DNA of 64,000 nt from Hydrocurvibacter sp036169815 (GTDB lineage: Bacteria > Campylobacterota > Campylobacteria > Campylobacterales > Sulfurimonadaceae): the NCBI GenBank assembly GCA_036169815.1, contig JAVHOA010000107.1, forward strand, positions 1 through 64,000. Reading direction: 5' to 3'. A program made the translations under genes and the position numbers. Shown one piece after another: positions 34,142 to 43,728 of this stretch. Under the pieces are notes generated by a model. That model saw only the letters and a list, made by a program, of their open reading frames with translations. It was not told where the DNA came from and did not search any database. Position 1 is the first letter of the stretch; each line of letters starts with the position of its first letter.

Positions 34142-35356
34142 TTACGCTTTTTTCTCTAGTTTAGTGATAAATGGGAGTGCAATCCACAAACCAATAAACA
34201 CTAATGCAGCAACCAAACCGATTGTACTAAAAATACCCTCTGGAGGTAGTTTTCCCATGGCTGTTAAGACAATCATATCAACTAACATCACCCAGAACCA
34301 AACTGAGAATAGACCACGACGGCTTGCAGCAACAGCGTTTGGACTTCTATCTAAAAATGGTAGTAAGAAGAAGATAACTTGTGCAAAGCCAAAAGCCATC
34401 AAACCAATATTTGTAGAAAATGGACGTAAAATCTCATAAGACCATAAAAAGTACCATTCAGGGTAGATATGCGCTGGAGTTTTCAATCCATCCGCTGGGT
34501 CAAAGTTTACAGCATCCATCGCAAAGTCATAATGGAAAAATACTAAGTAAAAGAAGAAAACTAAAAAGATTGCAACCACAAACATATCTTTACTCATAAA
34601 GTCATTTGCAAATGCAATAACTTTTGAACCTTTTTTATCGCCCGCTTTGTATTTTGCAGCTTCAGCTTCAAAATCAATCTCTTCACCATCTTGGTTATTC
34701 ACGTGAGGGATACGAAGTGCTCCAAAGTGAAGACCGATAACACCGATAATCGCAAGTGGCAACAACACTACGTGGAGCATAAAGAAACGGTCAAGGAATG
34801 CTTGTGCAGGAACATAATCCCCACGAATCCACTCAACAACAGCATCTGCATGTAAACCGCCAAGACTAAAAAGGTTGGTGATAACCATACCTGCCCAGTA
34901 GCTCATTTGTCCCCATGGAAGCATATACCCAGAAAATGCTTCAGCAGAAAAAGTAACAAATAAAAGCATTCCAGAAATCCAGATCATCTCACGTCCATTT
35001 TTGTATGAACCATAGTAGATACCTGTAAACATGTGAATATAAATAACTAAGAAAACAACAGATGCCGCAACACCATGAATATGTCTCCATAACCATCCAA
35101 AATCAACCTCACGCATAATTGTGTAGTTTACACTGTCAAATGCTGTATTGACGTTTGGTTGGTAATACATCAATAAGAAGATTCCTGAAACCAATAAAAG
35201 AGCAAAAGTAATAGCCAAAACCATACCCATAGCCCATAAAAAGTTAATATTCTTTGGAATCCAATACTCAGTTGCCATAACACGACGAACAGTATCAATG
35301 CCAAGACGTTGATTTAGCCAATCATGAACACTTGTAGCTTTTGTAAAATGTGCCAT
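34142..35356 (-). CDS. petB: Cytochrome b (bc1 complex)
   Basis: 404 residues. Heme-ligand helices carry WLWRHIHGVAASVVF and FFMLHVVLLPLAIIGVIGLH; the quinol-site motif appears as YPEWYF (PEWY) in PAHIYPEWYFLWSYEILR. Eight or more membrane helices, with the b6 and subunit IV parts fused as in proteobacteria. 13 bases after petA. Confidence 0.96.
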   Translation of the reverse strand: MAHFTKATSVHDWLNQRLGIDTVRRVMATEYWIPKNINFLWAMGMVLAITFALLLVSGIFLLMYYQPNVNTAFDSVNYTIMREVDFGWLWRHIHGVAASVVFLVIYIHMFTGIYYGSYKNGREMIWISGMLLFVTFSAEAFSGYMLPWGQMSYWAGMVITNLFSLGGLHADAVVEWIRGDYVPAQAFLDRFFMLHVVLLPLAIIGVIGLHFGALRIPHVNNQDGEEIDFEAEAAKYKAGDKKGSKVIAFANDFMSKDMFVVAIFLVFFFYLVFFHYDFAMDAVNFDPADGLKTPAHIYPEWYFLWSYEILRPFSTNIGLMAFGFAQVIFFLLPFLDRSPNAVAASRRGLFSVWFWVMLVDMIVLTAMGKLPPEGIFSTIGLVAALVFIGLWIALPFITKLEKKA

Positions 35357-35368
35357 CTATCCTCCCCT

Positions 35369-35890
35369 TTACAGCGTAACGCCGCTTTCTTTCATTTTTT
35401 TATACTCAGGACCCTCTTCACCAAGAACCAGTTTGTTTCCATCAACTTTATATGGAGGAATATCAAGACCTCTTGGAGGTGGAGCTTGCGTAACCATCCC
35501 TGTAAAATTGTATTTACCGCCATGGCATGCACACAAGAAATCTTCTGATTCTGGGCGGTAACCTGGAATACATCCAAGGTGTGTACAAAGACCGACAGCC
35601 ACCATATAGTGTTCTCCATTGACAAGAACATCACGTGCTTTATCGGCTTCATTTTGTTTTGCGAGCATTGCGGCTGTTTTTTTCAAAACAAAGATAGGTT
35701 TCCCTCTCCATTTTTCTACAACAAGTTCATTCTCTTTATATGCTGACATATCAAGAGTTGTAAAACCTGCAGAACGTACACTTGGAAGTGGATCCCAAGA
35801 TTTTTTCATAGCGTAAAGAGAAGCAACAGCCCCAACACCAGCAACGGCACCGAAAGCTTTTCCCATAAACGCTCTTCTTGCATTTTTCAT
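35369..35890 (-). CDS. petA: Rieske iron-sulfur protein (bc1 complex)
   Basis: 173 residues. Twin-arginine-like N-terminus NARRAFMGKAFGAVAGVGAV acts as export signal and anchor. The [2Fe-2S] ligands are in CTHLGC and CACHGGKYNFTG, with the typical Pro loop APPPRGLDIPPY. First gene of the minus-strand petABC operon. Confidence 0.96.
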   Translation of the reverse strand: MKNARRAFMGKAFGAVAGVGAVASLYAMKKSWDPLPSVRSAGFTTLDMSAYKENELVVEKWRGKPIFVLKKTAAMLAKQNEADKARDVLVNGEHYMVAVGLCTHLGCIPGYRPESEDFLCACHGGKYNFTGMVTQAPPPRGLDIPPYKVDGNKLVLGEEGPEYKKMKESGVTL

Positions 35891-35950
35891 AGCATTTCCT
35901 CACTACTTTAGAATCGTAAGCTCAATGCTATATCAATCTCTCTTAAAAAT

Positions 35951-36835
35951 CTATAAATAGAACTTATCTTTAAGATAATCTACAACTTGATTACTATTTT
36001 GTGTCATTTTGCTATAGGCATGCGATAAATTTTGTGCAAGTGCGTTGCTTAAAAGCTCTTTATCAAAACCCGCAACTATTGGAATGCAGAGTTCTTTAAA
36101 GAGCATATCAAAGTCATTTGTATAGTCTGCGCGTTTCAAATAAATCGGTCTGCCACCGCTTGCTAAACAATCCAAAACTGCCTGCGGAGAGCAGGTTACA
36201 AGCGTCTTACATGTAGTGATAAAAGTATCATACTCTTCAAACTCATAATATTTTGGAAATCTTTTTTTAAGCATTGTTTCATAATCTACGAAATAGTAAA
36301 ACCCAAGCAAAAATGCTACTTCTGCCGTGCCATTTACATGTAAGAGTTCTAAAATATCAAGATGTTTTTCTAAATCTTTTTCATAATCATCGTCACCAAA
36401 GAAAAATCCAATCTCATTTGTTTTTTCAAAATTACCAAAATACTTATCAGCAACCATCACAGCCTTACATGTAAGCGTATCTTCCAAATATGGAGAGATT
36501 AAAAACTCATTTTCTTCACGTTTATCCATAGGATCATCACTGATTCGAATAAACTTTGGAAAATAGTTTCGCATATCTTCAAGCATCAAAGGATTTGCTT
36601 CGGCACTATCAAAAATAAGTGCATCACCGCGCTGCGCAATATTGACAATATTACGTACCAAATCGATGCCAACACTGTTTTTAATCCCGAAGTTTCTCGC
36701 CTCGTGCGCCACTCGAAAATCAGAACATAAAAGTGTAATCTCATCATCTCCTAGCGCATTTAAAATCGCAACCGCTCTTTTAAATCTATCAAGACCAACG
36801 CGATGGCCTGTATCTACATAATAAAATTTTTTCAT
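35951..36835 (-). CDS. Conserved protein, glycosyltransferase-like, function unknown
   Basis: 294 residues. The start KKFYYVDTGHRVGLDRFKRA and the alternating alpha/beta pattern (ITLLCSDFRVAHEARNFGI) resemble the N-terminal half of PseG/SpsG-type or UDP-sugar enzymes, but no catalytic motif is clear. It is a single gene with its own upstream region. It holds two exact palindrome cores 130 bases apart (36334 and 36465) and a third near-copy at 36203. Confidence 0.65.
   Translation of the reverse strand: MKKFYYVDTGHRVGLDRFKRAVAILNALGDDEITLLCSDFRVAHEARNFGIKNSVGIDLVRNIVNIAQRGDALIFDSAEANPLMLEDMRNYFPKFIRISDDPMDKREENEFLISPYLEDTLTCKAVMVADKYFGNFEKTNEIGFFFGDDDYEKDLEKHLDILELLHVNGTAEVAFLLGFYYFVDYETMLKKRFPKYYEFEEYDTFITTCKTLVTCSPQAVLDCLASGGRPIYLKRADYTNDFDMLFKELCIPIVAGFDKELLSNALAQNLSHAYSKMTQNSNQVVDYLKDKFYL
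36334..36343. repeat. TTACATGTAA core (first in the 35951-36835 gene)
   Basis: Core copy, ATTTACATGTAAG, read as L-H-V-N. Confidence 0.88.
36464..36475. repeat. CTTACATGTAAG palindrome (second in the 35951-36835 gene)
   Basis: Exact copy, read as L-T-C-K in DTLTCKAVM. Confidence 0.9.
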
Positions 36836-37031
36836 ACTACTCTCTATTTATAAATTTAAAAATGATTATAAGCTTTTTAACTGATGTTATGCATAAAAGA
36901 AAAGGGATAAAATAAAGTAATTATGGATGATGGCTTCTATCTTTGCTTTATGCTTCACTCAGTTTTACCCAAGTGCAGCGTTTGAGAGTGTTTACAGTAT
37001 GTTGAGGATTCAATACAGTAAAAACCCAGAT

Positions 37032-37130
37032 TTAAATATTTGTAATTTTATCTATAATCCAAAACCCAAAGGCAAGGACAAGTGTGCTTATGATAGCAAC
37101 AGTTATTGTTCCACTTTCTAGTTCCATCAT
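37032..37130 (-). CDS. 32-residue membrane protein after mshG, unrecognised
   Basis: Begins with two ATGs (37130, 37127), two bases after the mshG stop; the AGGATAAAG at the end of mshG serves as ribosome site, so it is coupled to the pilus operon. The peptide is a short acidic start (MMELESG), one membrane helix (TITVAIISTLVLAFGFWIID) and KITNI. It occupies the place of mshF in the Vibrio order but is far shorter, so it is not called MshF. Confidence 0.55.
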   Translation of the reverse strand: MMELESGTITVAIISTLVLAFGFWIIDKITNI

Positions 37131-37132
37131 CT

Positions 37133-38371
37133 TTATCCTGCCATATCGACCATTGACCACATTGGTAAGAAAATCCCCAAAGCCAGTACAAGAACAAATC
37201 CCGCTATTGCGGTAATAAGAAGAGGCTCTATCAGCGAGGCGACGTTATCAACAATATAATCATAGCGACTATTGTACACTTTATTTACTTTCTCAAGCAT
37301 CAACCCTAAAGAGCCACTGCTCTCTCCTGCTTTAATCATTTGCATCACCATTCTTTCAAATTGCTCACTCTCTACAAATCCCTGCGCTAGTGAGCGCCCG
37401 TCTTCGATGGCAATTGGAATTTTTTCTAATTGTTGTTTAATATAGCGATTTTCAACAACGCCCATCGCAATTCGCAGTGCTTCAATCATAGGAATTCCAG
37501 AATCGGTTAAGATATTAAAAAGATAGATAAAACGCCCTATCATCGCATAGTAAGTCACTTTTCCAACAATATAGATGCGCAAAAGATACTGGTCGGTTTT
37601 AAGATGCAGTTTTTCATTACGACGGTAGGCGATATTAAAAACTCCCGAGATTATAATGGCAGATCCTAAGATATATCCACCATACATGCGAATGGCATGC
37701 TCTGTCCACAAAAGAAGTTTTGTGGGAAAAGGGAGTTCCATAGCGGATTGTTCAAAAAATGTTTGAAATTGAGGAACAACAAAAGTAATAACGACTGTAA
37801 ATGCTATGGCCATCGCGATGAGAATAAACATAGGATAGCGAGTCGCTTTTTTGAGTTTTTGTCGGTTGTCAAACATCTGTTGCAATATAGCAGAAAGTTT
37901 TGCGATAGAGTTACTCAGAGTTCCCGTTTGTTCGCCAAGTTCAAACATGGAAAGCGATAAAGTTCCTAGCTGGCGTTGGAACTTGACAACGCTACGACTT
38001 AAGCTCAAACCACTCTCGATATCTTGCAAAACTTCTGTAAAAATAGCTTGTATCATCGGATCTGGCGTGTCTGCGATTGTGTCTGCAAGGCAACTATTAA
38101 TAGGCATTCCAGCATCAAGCATTGTTGAGAGTTGGTCAAGAAATGCAATATAATTTTCATCTTTGACACGTTTGTTTGTAATGGGCGATTTATAAGAAGC
38201 AATCCATCGATTGACCCTCATACTGAGCGGTTCTGAAATCTCCGTGACTTTGACTGGAACACCCAAGGCTTTATCACGGAATCTTTTTATGGCTTCTGCT
38301 TTATGAGGTGCTTCAAGAACCAAAACAAAGTGGTGTTTGCCCTGCTTGTACTGTATTTGAAAAAATTTCAC
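37133..38371 (-). CDS. mshG: Pilus inner-membrane platform protein, GspF/PilC family
   Basis: 412 residues with the duplicated GspF fold: about 75-195 and 280-400, each ending in membrane helices (YPMFILIAMAIAFTVVITFV, LLITAIAGFVLVLALGIF). LDAGMPINSCL and LTDSGIPMIEALRIA are the paired family motifs. It starts with GTG immediately after the mshE stop (TAG-GTG). It would anchor the MshE ATPase and pilin assembly at the inner membrane. Confidence 0.92.
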   Translation of the reverse strand: MKFFQIQYKQGKHHFVLVLEAPHKAEAIKRFRDKALGVPVKVTEISEPLSMRVNRWIASYKSPITNKRVKDENYIAFLDQLSTMLDAGMPINSCLADTIADTPDPMIQAIFTEVLQDIESGLSLSRSVVKFQRQLGTLSLSMFELGEQTGTLSNSIAKLSAILQQMFDNRQKLKKATRYPMFILIAMAIAFTVVITFVVPQFQTFFEQSAMELPFPTKLLLWTEHAIRMYGGYILGSAIIISGVFNIAYRRNEKLHLKTDQYLLRIYIVGKVTYYAMIGRFIYLFNILTDSGIPMIEALRIAMGVVENRYIKQQLEKIPIAIEDGRSLAQGFVESEQFERMVMQMIKAGESSGSLGLMLEKVNKVYNSRYDYIVDNVASLIEPLLITAIAGFVLVLALGIFLPMWSMVDMAG

Positions 38372-40048
38372 CTACGTATCCTTCGTAACGCGCAAGACCT
38401 CTTCTAAGGTTGTAACCCCTCGAATTGCTTTACTAAGCCCATCAACAATCATAGGCTCAAATCCATCCTGTTCTTGCGCATGGCGAGAGATATCATATTT
38501 GGAGGCTTCACTCGAAACCATTTTAGCAACCGACTCTGTGACAACTAAGATTTCCGAAATAAGCAACCTTCCTGCATAACCTGTATTGTTACATTTTGAG
38601 CACCCTTTGCCTGCATAAAATTTTGTATCTTCATTCACCCAACGCTCTACTCTTCGCATCAAATTTTTATGCGGTTTTATCTCGATTTTACACTCGGAGC
38701 AAATTTTACGCACAAGTCTTTGCGCTACAATTCCCACCAGAGAGTCTGCAATAAGATAGGATTGCAATCCCATTTGTACCATGCGCCCAATGGCACTTGG
38801 CGCATCATTGGTATGCAGTGTTGAAAACACAAGGTGCCCTGTGAGTGAAGCTTGTGCGGCTGCATTTAAGGTTTCAAAATCTCGGATTTCTCCAACAAGG
38901 ATAATATCTGGATCTTGGCGTAAAAAAGATTTCAAAGCATCCAAAAATCCAAAGCCAACACGCTCATTGACCTGCACTTGCTGGACTAATGGAAGTTGGT
39001 ATTCAATAGGATCTTCAATAGTCAATACTTTATTTTCAATACTTTTTACTTCATTGAGCGCGGCATAGAGTGTTGTTGTTTTCCCGCTTCCCGTTGGTCC
39101 TGTAATAAGCACAATCCCAAAGGGAGCATGAATAATCTCATTAAATTTTTCAAGATTTTTACCTTCAAAGCCTAATTGATGAAGTTTGAGAAGAATTTTT
39201 TGCTGGTCTAAAATACGCATAACAATCGACTCGCCAAAAAGTGTTGGAGTTGTTGAGAGACGAAAATCGTATTTGCCTCCTAATACTTCAAGGCTAAAGC
39301 GCCCATCTTGGGCTTTACGACGTTCTGAAATATCGAGATTTCCTAAGAGCTTGATACGAGAGTTTAATGCTGTATAAATATCAAGATCAAAAACAAAGAT
39401 TTCTTGCAAGATCCCATCCACACGAGCACGCACAGACATAGTGACTAAATTGGGCTCTACATGTAAGTCACTTGCGCCACGCAAAATAGCATCTTTTACA
39501 ATCAATGCAATCAACTGCATAACAGCACTTGCCTCTTCATTTCCCCCTTTCATCCCCTCGTTATTAATCTCTCTTTTGACATCTGCCGCAATCGTTTGCG
39601 TTTTTTTGATAATCTCAAGACGCTGGAAAATTTGTATGATATCTTCTACAAGAGAAAGATATATTTTTAGCGGTTTTGTCGCGATATTTCTTTCTAAAAT
39701 CTCCAAAGCATCAAAATTAAGAGGATCCGAGGTTGCAACATAGACATACTCCTCATCCTCTTTAAATGGAATCGCTTTTGCAGCAACTAAGATAGGAAGT
39801 GAGAACTTTGCCAAAGCATTAAAATCGATTTTTTCACCATAAAGATCCACAAAATCAATTTTAAGCTGTTTGGATAAAAGGAGTGCCATCTCTTTGTTAG
39901 AAATCAGACCCTCTTCAACAAGAATCTCTCCCATTTTTTTTGTAAAACCTGATTCTTTTTGTTTTGCAAGTACATGTGCAACTTGCTCTTCGCTAATAAT
40001 CCCCTCTGCAACAAGGAGATCTCCTAATCGAATTTGTGGACGAATCAT
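38372..40048 (-). CDS. mshE: Pilus assembly ATPase, GspE/PilB/MshE family
   Basis: 558 residues. Residues 5-65 hold two MshEN-like repeats (RLGDLLVAEGIISEEQ..LAKQ and MGEILVEEGLISNKE..LSKQ), the c-di-GMP-binding element of Vibrio MshE. The ATPase core has Walker A GPTGSGKTTTLYA (about 313), the Asp box VLTIEDPIEY, Walker B DIILVGEIRD and the His box HLVFSTLHTNDA. Four cysteines (CSEC.., CSKC) form the usual zinc site. Extension of the pilus, possibly controlled by c-di-GMP. Confidence 0.93.
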   Translation of the reverse strand: MIRPQIRLGDLLVAEGIISEEQVAHVLAKQKESGFTKKMGEILVEEGLISNKEMALLLSKQLKIDFVDLYGEKIDFNALAKFSLPILVAAKAIPFKEDEEYVYVATSDPLNFDALEILERNIATKPLKIYLSLVEDIIQIFQRLEIIKKTQTIAADVKREINNEGMKGGNEEASAVMQLIALIVKDAILRGASDLHVEPNLVTMSVRARVDGILQEIFVFDLDIYTALNSRIKLLGNLDISERRKAQDGRFSLEVLGGKYDFRLSTTPTLFGESIVMRILDQQKILLKLHQLGFEGKNLEKFNEIIHAPFGIVLITGPTGSGKTTTLYAALNEVKSIENKVLTIEDPIEYQLPLVQQVQVNERVGFGFLDALKSFLRQDPDIILVGEIRDFETLNAAAQASLTGHLVFSTLHTNDAPSAIGRMVQMGLQSYLIADSLVGIVAQRLVRKICSECKIEIKPHKNLMRRVERWVNEDTKFYAGKGCSKCNNTGYAGRLLISEILVVTESVAKMVSSEASKYDISRHAQEQDGFEPMIVDGLSKAIRGVTTLEEVLRVTKDT

Positions 40049-40058
40049 CCTCTACTCC

Positions 40059-41036
40059 TTAGTTGGGTGTATTTGCTTTGTATGTGCGGTAAAGCTGGGT
40101 TGCGGCTTTAGAATCTTTATAATTCATATACAGTTCCAAAACGCCAAGCGCCTCTTTTTTAAGACCTTGCGCCCAATATGATTTTGCATACAAAAGCCAC
40201 GCTTCCTCTTGCTCACGGTTAAGTTGGTTCGCTTTTTTTGCCCAAATAGCTGCTTCTGCAAAACTGTTCTTTTCATAAAAATCGCGCGCCATTACGATTG
40301 CTGACTGGTAGGTAACAGCCTCATTGGCATTTTCTTGTACACTATTTGTAACATTAAAAACAGAGCCCTTTGTTGTATGAGGCACTGGGGCTTGAGCAGT
40401 AACAAGTTGAGTTGTGCTTTGTGCCGTGGGAGCAGGTGTCTTGTTTGGTGATGAGGCAATAAGTGCTGCCATTTTATCATTAAGAGGAATACGATCTGGG
40501 TTGTATTTAAAGAGAATCGGTTTTTCAAATCCTAAGAGTTTGAATTCAGTGATAAGAGGAACAATACGATTAGCATTATAAATATTCGTATAGCGGAGTG
40601 TGTAGTAATTATTGACGAGATAAATCCCCATTCCTTCTTGATACTGTTTTGGTATTTTTTGAAAAAGGGTTTTGACCTGTTGATACGAGCTGTTAGAAGT
40701 GAGTTGGAGTACGTACAAAGGTGCTTTGGAGGAATTCTTGTGAGGAAGTTCTCTATTTTTATCTGAATTTTTCTCTTTTGGTGAAACAGTTGGCAAGATT
40801 GTAATTGGATGTTGATCAATGGGAAGTGCTACTGCTTTTGGAGTTTGAACGGGAGTAACAACGCTCTTTTTTGGTTTTATGAACGCAACATCATCTGCAG
40901 AAAACATCTTTAAATACCCTGCGACCAATGCTACAACCAAGAGGATTACACCCGCAACAAAGAGAAAAAGACGCACGAATCTACGGCGACGTTTTGCGAC
41001 ACAACGTGCGACAAGATGATCAAAATTATCAATCAT
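40059..41036 (-). CDS. mshN: MshN-like membrane protein with C-terminal TPR region
   Basis: 325 residues. A basic cytoplasmic start (RCVAKRRRRFVR), one membrane helix (LFLFVAGVILLVVALVAGYL), a low-complexity Pro/Lys/Thr linker, and a C-terminal helical repeat region (ARDFYEKNSFAEAAIWAKKA, EEAWLLYAKSYWAQGLKKEA) of TPR type. Named from its place between mshM and mshE, as in Vibrio. It overlaps mshM by 8 bases. Confidence 0.75.
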   Translation of the reverse strand: MIDNFDHLVARCVAKRRRRFVRLFLFVAGVILLVVALVAGYLKMFSADDVAFIKPKKSVVTPVQTPKAVALPIDQHPITILPTVSPKEKNSDKNRELPHKNSSKAPLYVLQLTSNSSYQQVKTLFQKIPKQYQEGMGIYLVNNYYTLRYTNIYNANRIVPLITEFKLLGFEKPILFKYNPDRIPLNDKMAALIASSPNKTPAPTAQSTTQLVTAQAPVPHTTKGSVFNVTNSVQENANEAVTYQSAIVMARDFYEKNSFAEAAIWAKKANQLNREQEEAWLLYAKSYWAQGLKKEALGVLELYMNYKDSKAATQLYRTYKANTPN

Positions 41037-41823
41037 TTAAAAGCTCCGCACTCATCGCAGCCATCGTAATCATACATTGGGATGGGCGTAAATATTTGGT
41101 TTGGTTGTGCGTATTTGTGTAATGTAAAAGATGAAAAAGATGAAAAAAAATCTTTTTAAAATTACGGAAGTTCCCTTGACTAATTTTATATGCTTGCGCA
41201 ATGAGCTTTGCTGTTATTTCATCAGAAATCTCAGAAAATTGCACTCTAAAAAGTTCTCGATAGAGATAATTTTTGCACTCTATAGGATTGAGTTCAAACA
41301 GCGCAATCACCTTGTGCGGACGGCTTTTAAAATGAGGTACTCGCAAAAGTGCCTCTCCTTCACTCCGATGCATTGCAAGCATAAACCAAAATGATTTCGT
41401 GTCACTCAGTATGCGAATAAACTCTCTCATTTCTGTACTCAGCAGTTGCGCTTCATCAATCATAATAAGATGTTTGCTTGCTCCATAAAGCTGTGTCGCT
41501 TGCGTTCGGTATTGTTCAATATCTCCACCATCAAAAGCAACTCCCTTATGTTCAATGAGTTTTTTGAGTAGTGAAACGGGAGTAAGAAAGGGAGTTTCTA
41601 TAAGTAAAATATCTCGATCATTTTTCCAAATCTCTTTGAGATGGTAGAGTAGAAAACTTTTTCCACTCCCTGGTTCTCCTAAAAGAAAAATGAGTTGGCG
41701 CAGTGACCCATTGAGTGTTGCATTGATTTTTTCAATCGCTCCGAGTGAAGCTTGCACCTCAAAATAGTTATTACTGTTAAGAACCTCTTCAAACTGCTTT
41801 GCAGCTTTTAGCCATTGTGACAT
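41029..41823 (-). CDS. mshM: AAA ATPase, ExeA/MshM family
   Basis: 264 residues from the ATG at 41823; a TTG three codons earlier is possible. Walker A GEPGSGKS (about 50), Walker B LIMIDEAQLL, and sensor region LRVPHFKSRPHKVIALFELN. ExeA-type ATPases help secretin assembly or peptidoglycan remodelling; MshM sits next to MshL. Unlike ExeA, no peptidoglycan-binding domain is fused. Confidence 0.88.
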   Translation of the reverse strand: MSQWLKAAKQFEEVLNSNNYFEVQASLGAIEKINATLNGSLRQLIFLLGEPGSGKSFLLYHLKEIWKNDRDILLIETPFLTPVSLLKKLIEHKGVAFDGGDIEQYRTQATQLYGASKHLIMIDEAQLLSTEMREFIRILSDTKSFWFMLAMHRSEGEALLRVPHFKSRPHKVIALFELNPIECKNYLYRELFRVQFSEISDEITAKLIAQAYKISQGNFRNFKKIFFHLFHLLHYTNTHNQTKYLRPSQCMITMAAMSAELLND

Positions 41824-41824
41824 C

Positions 41825-43354
41825 TTAATCAAACTTTTTCATAGTCACATCATCAAGGGATGGAAAAATATCTTTTTTAATGAGCGTTGGGGTGATCAGA
41901 ATAAACAGCTCACTTTTTTTATTGATATTTTCATTGTTATGAAAAAGTCTTCCAAGGAGTGGAATATCTCCTAAAAGCGGAACTTTGGTGTCGTTTTTTG
42001 TTGTTGTTTTTTCTATGAGTCCACCAATAAGCACTTTTTGTTTGTCTTTGACTTTGACAATAGAACTCATCTGCTTCACGCGTGTGTCTGGAGGCATAGT
42101 TCTATTTGCTTGCGTTGCATTTTGTGAACCTGTAGCTCCGACATCAGCCGCATTAAGGAGTTCACTTGTAATTGGGTTAATACGCATCACAATATATCCA
42201 TCTTCTGTTACTTCAGGAATAATATTGAGCGTGATTCCAACAAATATTGAGCCAAGCGTTGTTACCGTTGAAGAAGCTGGTGAGCCTGTCGTTGTTGTTG
42301 TGAGCGCACCACTGTTATAGAGGTAATTGAGCTGTTGTCCTACATTAATCACCGCTGATTGGTTATTGAGTGTGAGCACTTTGGGGTTGGAGAGTACCTC
42401 AACATCTCCGTAAGTTTTAAGAAATTTCACGAGACCATTGACATCAAAATTTACCCCAAAAGAATAAGCAGGACCGCCTTGCCCTAATGTCTGTAAGTTG
42501 TTGACGCTATTGGCATAATTGGAATAACTTCCACTCAAAGAAAGATCAAATTTGCTCCAATTAACCCCTAAAGAGCTGTAGTCGTTATAGGTAAGTTCTA
42601 TAAGATAGGCATCAATCATCACTTGAGAGTGCATGCGCGTTTCAAGTTTATCAAGATAATCTTGTACAGCGTTCATCTGTCGCATTGTTCCTGTGACGCT
42701 GACAACTGCAGCATCTCGATTTACAAAAATTTTATTATTGAGTGTTTTATTATCATTTTTTCCCTGCACAATTTGTTGAACTTGGTCTTGGAGCTGATCC
42801 CAAAAAGTAAAAGTTGATACTGCATGAATGTTTGTGACATCGCTATTGGAACCTGTTGCTGAGCCTGAAGTGCTTGTGCCTGCTGATGAAGCCGTATTCG
42901 TACTTCCTGAGCTTGTCGATGCGCCTGTGTTTGCCGAGCTTGACCCCAATGCCCCAACAGTAATCGATTTGGAGGAGTCCGTTGAGAGCGTTGTCATATT
43001 GATATAATCAATATTAAAATTGACAGTTTTTGTGTAAGCAACACGTATTAACTTCTTCTCTTGATCATAATCATAAAAAAGATTATGATTGTTAAAGATG
43101 AACGTAAAAAGCTCATCTGCTTTATAATCTTTAATATTGACCATATCTAGTGGCTTAGAGAGTTGCGCTTTGGCCTCATCATCATCAAAAACGACACTAA
43201 TATTACATGTTTGTGTTACATCTCGTAAAAGATCTAGAAGTGTTAATGCTTGGTTTTGACTCTGTTGCGCAGAAAGTGTAAAGCGTTTAGAGTCACACTC
43301 ATCAGCATAAAGTAATGTAAAAAGTGCAAACCAAAGGATAATAAATATTTTCAT
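41825..43354 (-). CDS. mshL: Secretin, MshL/PilQ/GspD family
   Basis: Outer-membrane pore for the pilus. 509 residues. Signal peptide MKIFIILWFALFTLLYA. A short STN-like N-terminal domain, then a Ser/Gly/Thr/Ala low-complexity stretch (about 131-172), a N-domain, and the secretin core with VLSNPKVLTLNNQSA and LIGGLIEKTTTKN..PLLGDIPLLGRLF. It overlaps mshK by 4 bases. No separate pilotin gene is seen. Confidence 0.93.
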   Translation of the reverse strand: MKIFIILWFALFTLLYADECDSKRFTLSAQQSQNQALTLLDLLRDVTQTCNISVVFDDDEAKAQLSKPLDMVNIKDYKADELFTFIFNNHNLFYDYDQEKKLIRVAYTKTVNFNIDYINMTTLSTDSSKSITVGALGSSSANTGASTSSGSTNTASSAGTSTSGSATGSNSDVTNIHAVSTFTFWDQLQDQVQQIVQGKNDNKTLNNKIFVNRDAAVVSVTGTMRQMNAVQDYLDKLETRMHSQVMIDAYLIELTYNDYSSLGVNWSKFDLSLSGSYSNYANSVNNLQTLGQGGPAYSFGVNFDVNGLVKFLKTYGDVEVLSNPKVLTLNNQSAVINVGQQLNYLYNSGALTTTTTGSPASSTVTTLGSIFVGITLNIIPEVTEDGYIVMRINPITSELLNAADVGATGSQNATQANRTMPPDTRVKQMSSIVKVKDKQKVLIGGLIEKTTTKNDTKVPLLGDIPLLGRLFHNNENINKKSELFILITPTLIKKDIFPSLDDVTMKKFD

Positions 43355-43728
43355 TGTGCTTCCTTGATAGTGAGTAAATGTTTTGGGATTCCCAGTGGAA
43401 TCATTTTGAGAAGATTTCCATTTTTAAGGGCAACAAACTGATTTTGTATAGTAACAATTTCGCTTCCATCGAAGCGTTCACCTATGCGATACCATCTCCC
43501 ATTAATAAATGCTTTGTTATTCATAATTGCACTCACAACACTCGGTGGTGGCGCAACAAATGACGGAGGCGTTCTTAGTTGATTTTTCAATGGTAAAAAC
43601 ATGGCAGGATCTACGATAATCTTAGGTACTTTGTGCTTGGCAGTTTTACGAAAAGGATCATACATGTAAGCCTGTGCAATATTGGAAAAACAGACGAAAA
43701 GAAGCATGAAAGCGAGCATCTTTTTCAT
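43351..43728 (-). CDS. mshK: MshK-like small periplasmic pilus protein
   Basis: 125 residues with signal peptide MKKMLAFMLLFVCFSNIAQA. A Pro-rich middle (FVAPPPSVVSAIM) and a small beta domain (AFINGRWYRIGERFDGSEIV) are like PilP/GspC-type connector proteins. Named from position between mshJ and mshL; both ends overlap by 4 bases. It carries TTACATGTAT at the start of the mature protein (AYMYDPF). Confidence 0.7.
   Translation of the reverse strand: MKKMLAFMLLFVCFSNIAQAYMYDPFRKTAKHKVPKIIVDPAMFLPLKNQLRTPPSFVAPPPSVVSAIMNNKAFINGRWYRIGERFDGSEIVTIQNQFVALKNGNLLKMIPLGIPKHLLTIKEAQ

Noticed and set aside
36927..37121. 64-codon plus-strand frame before the pilus locus
   Set aside because: Half of it is antisense to the coupled 32-codon gene, composition is not protein-like and no ribosome site is seen.
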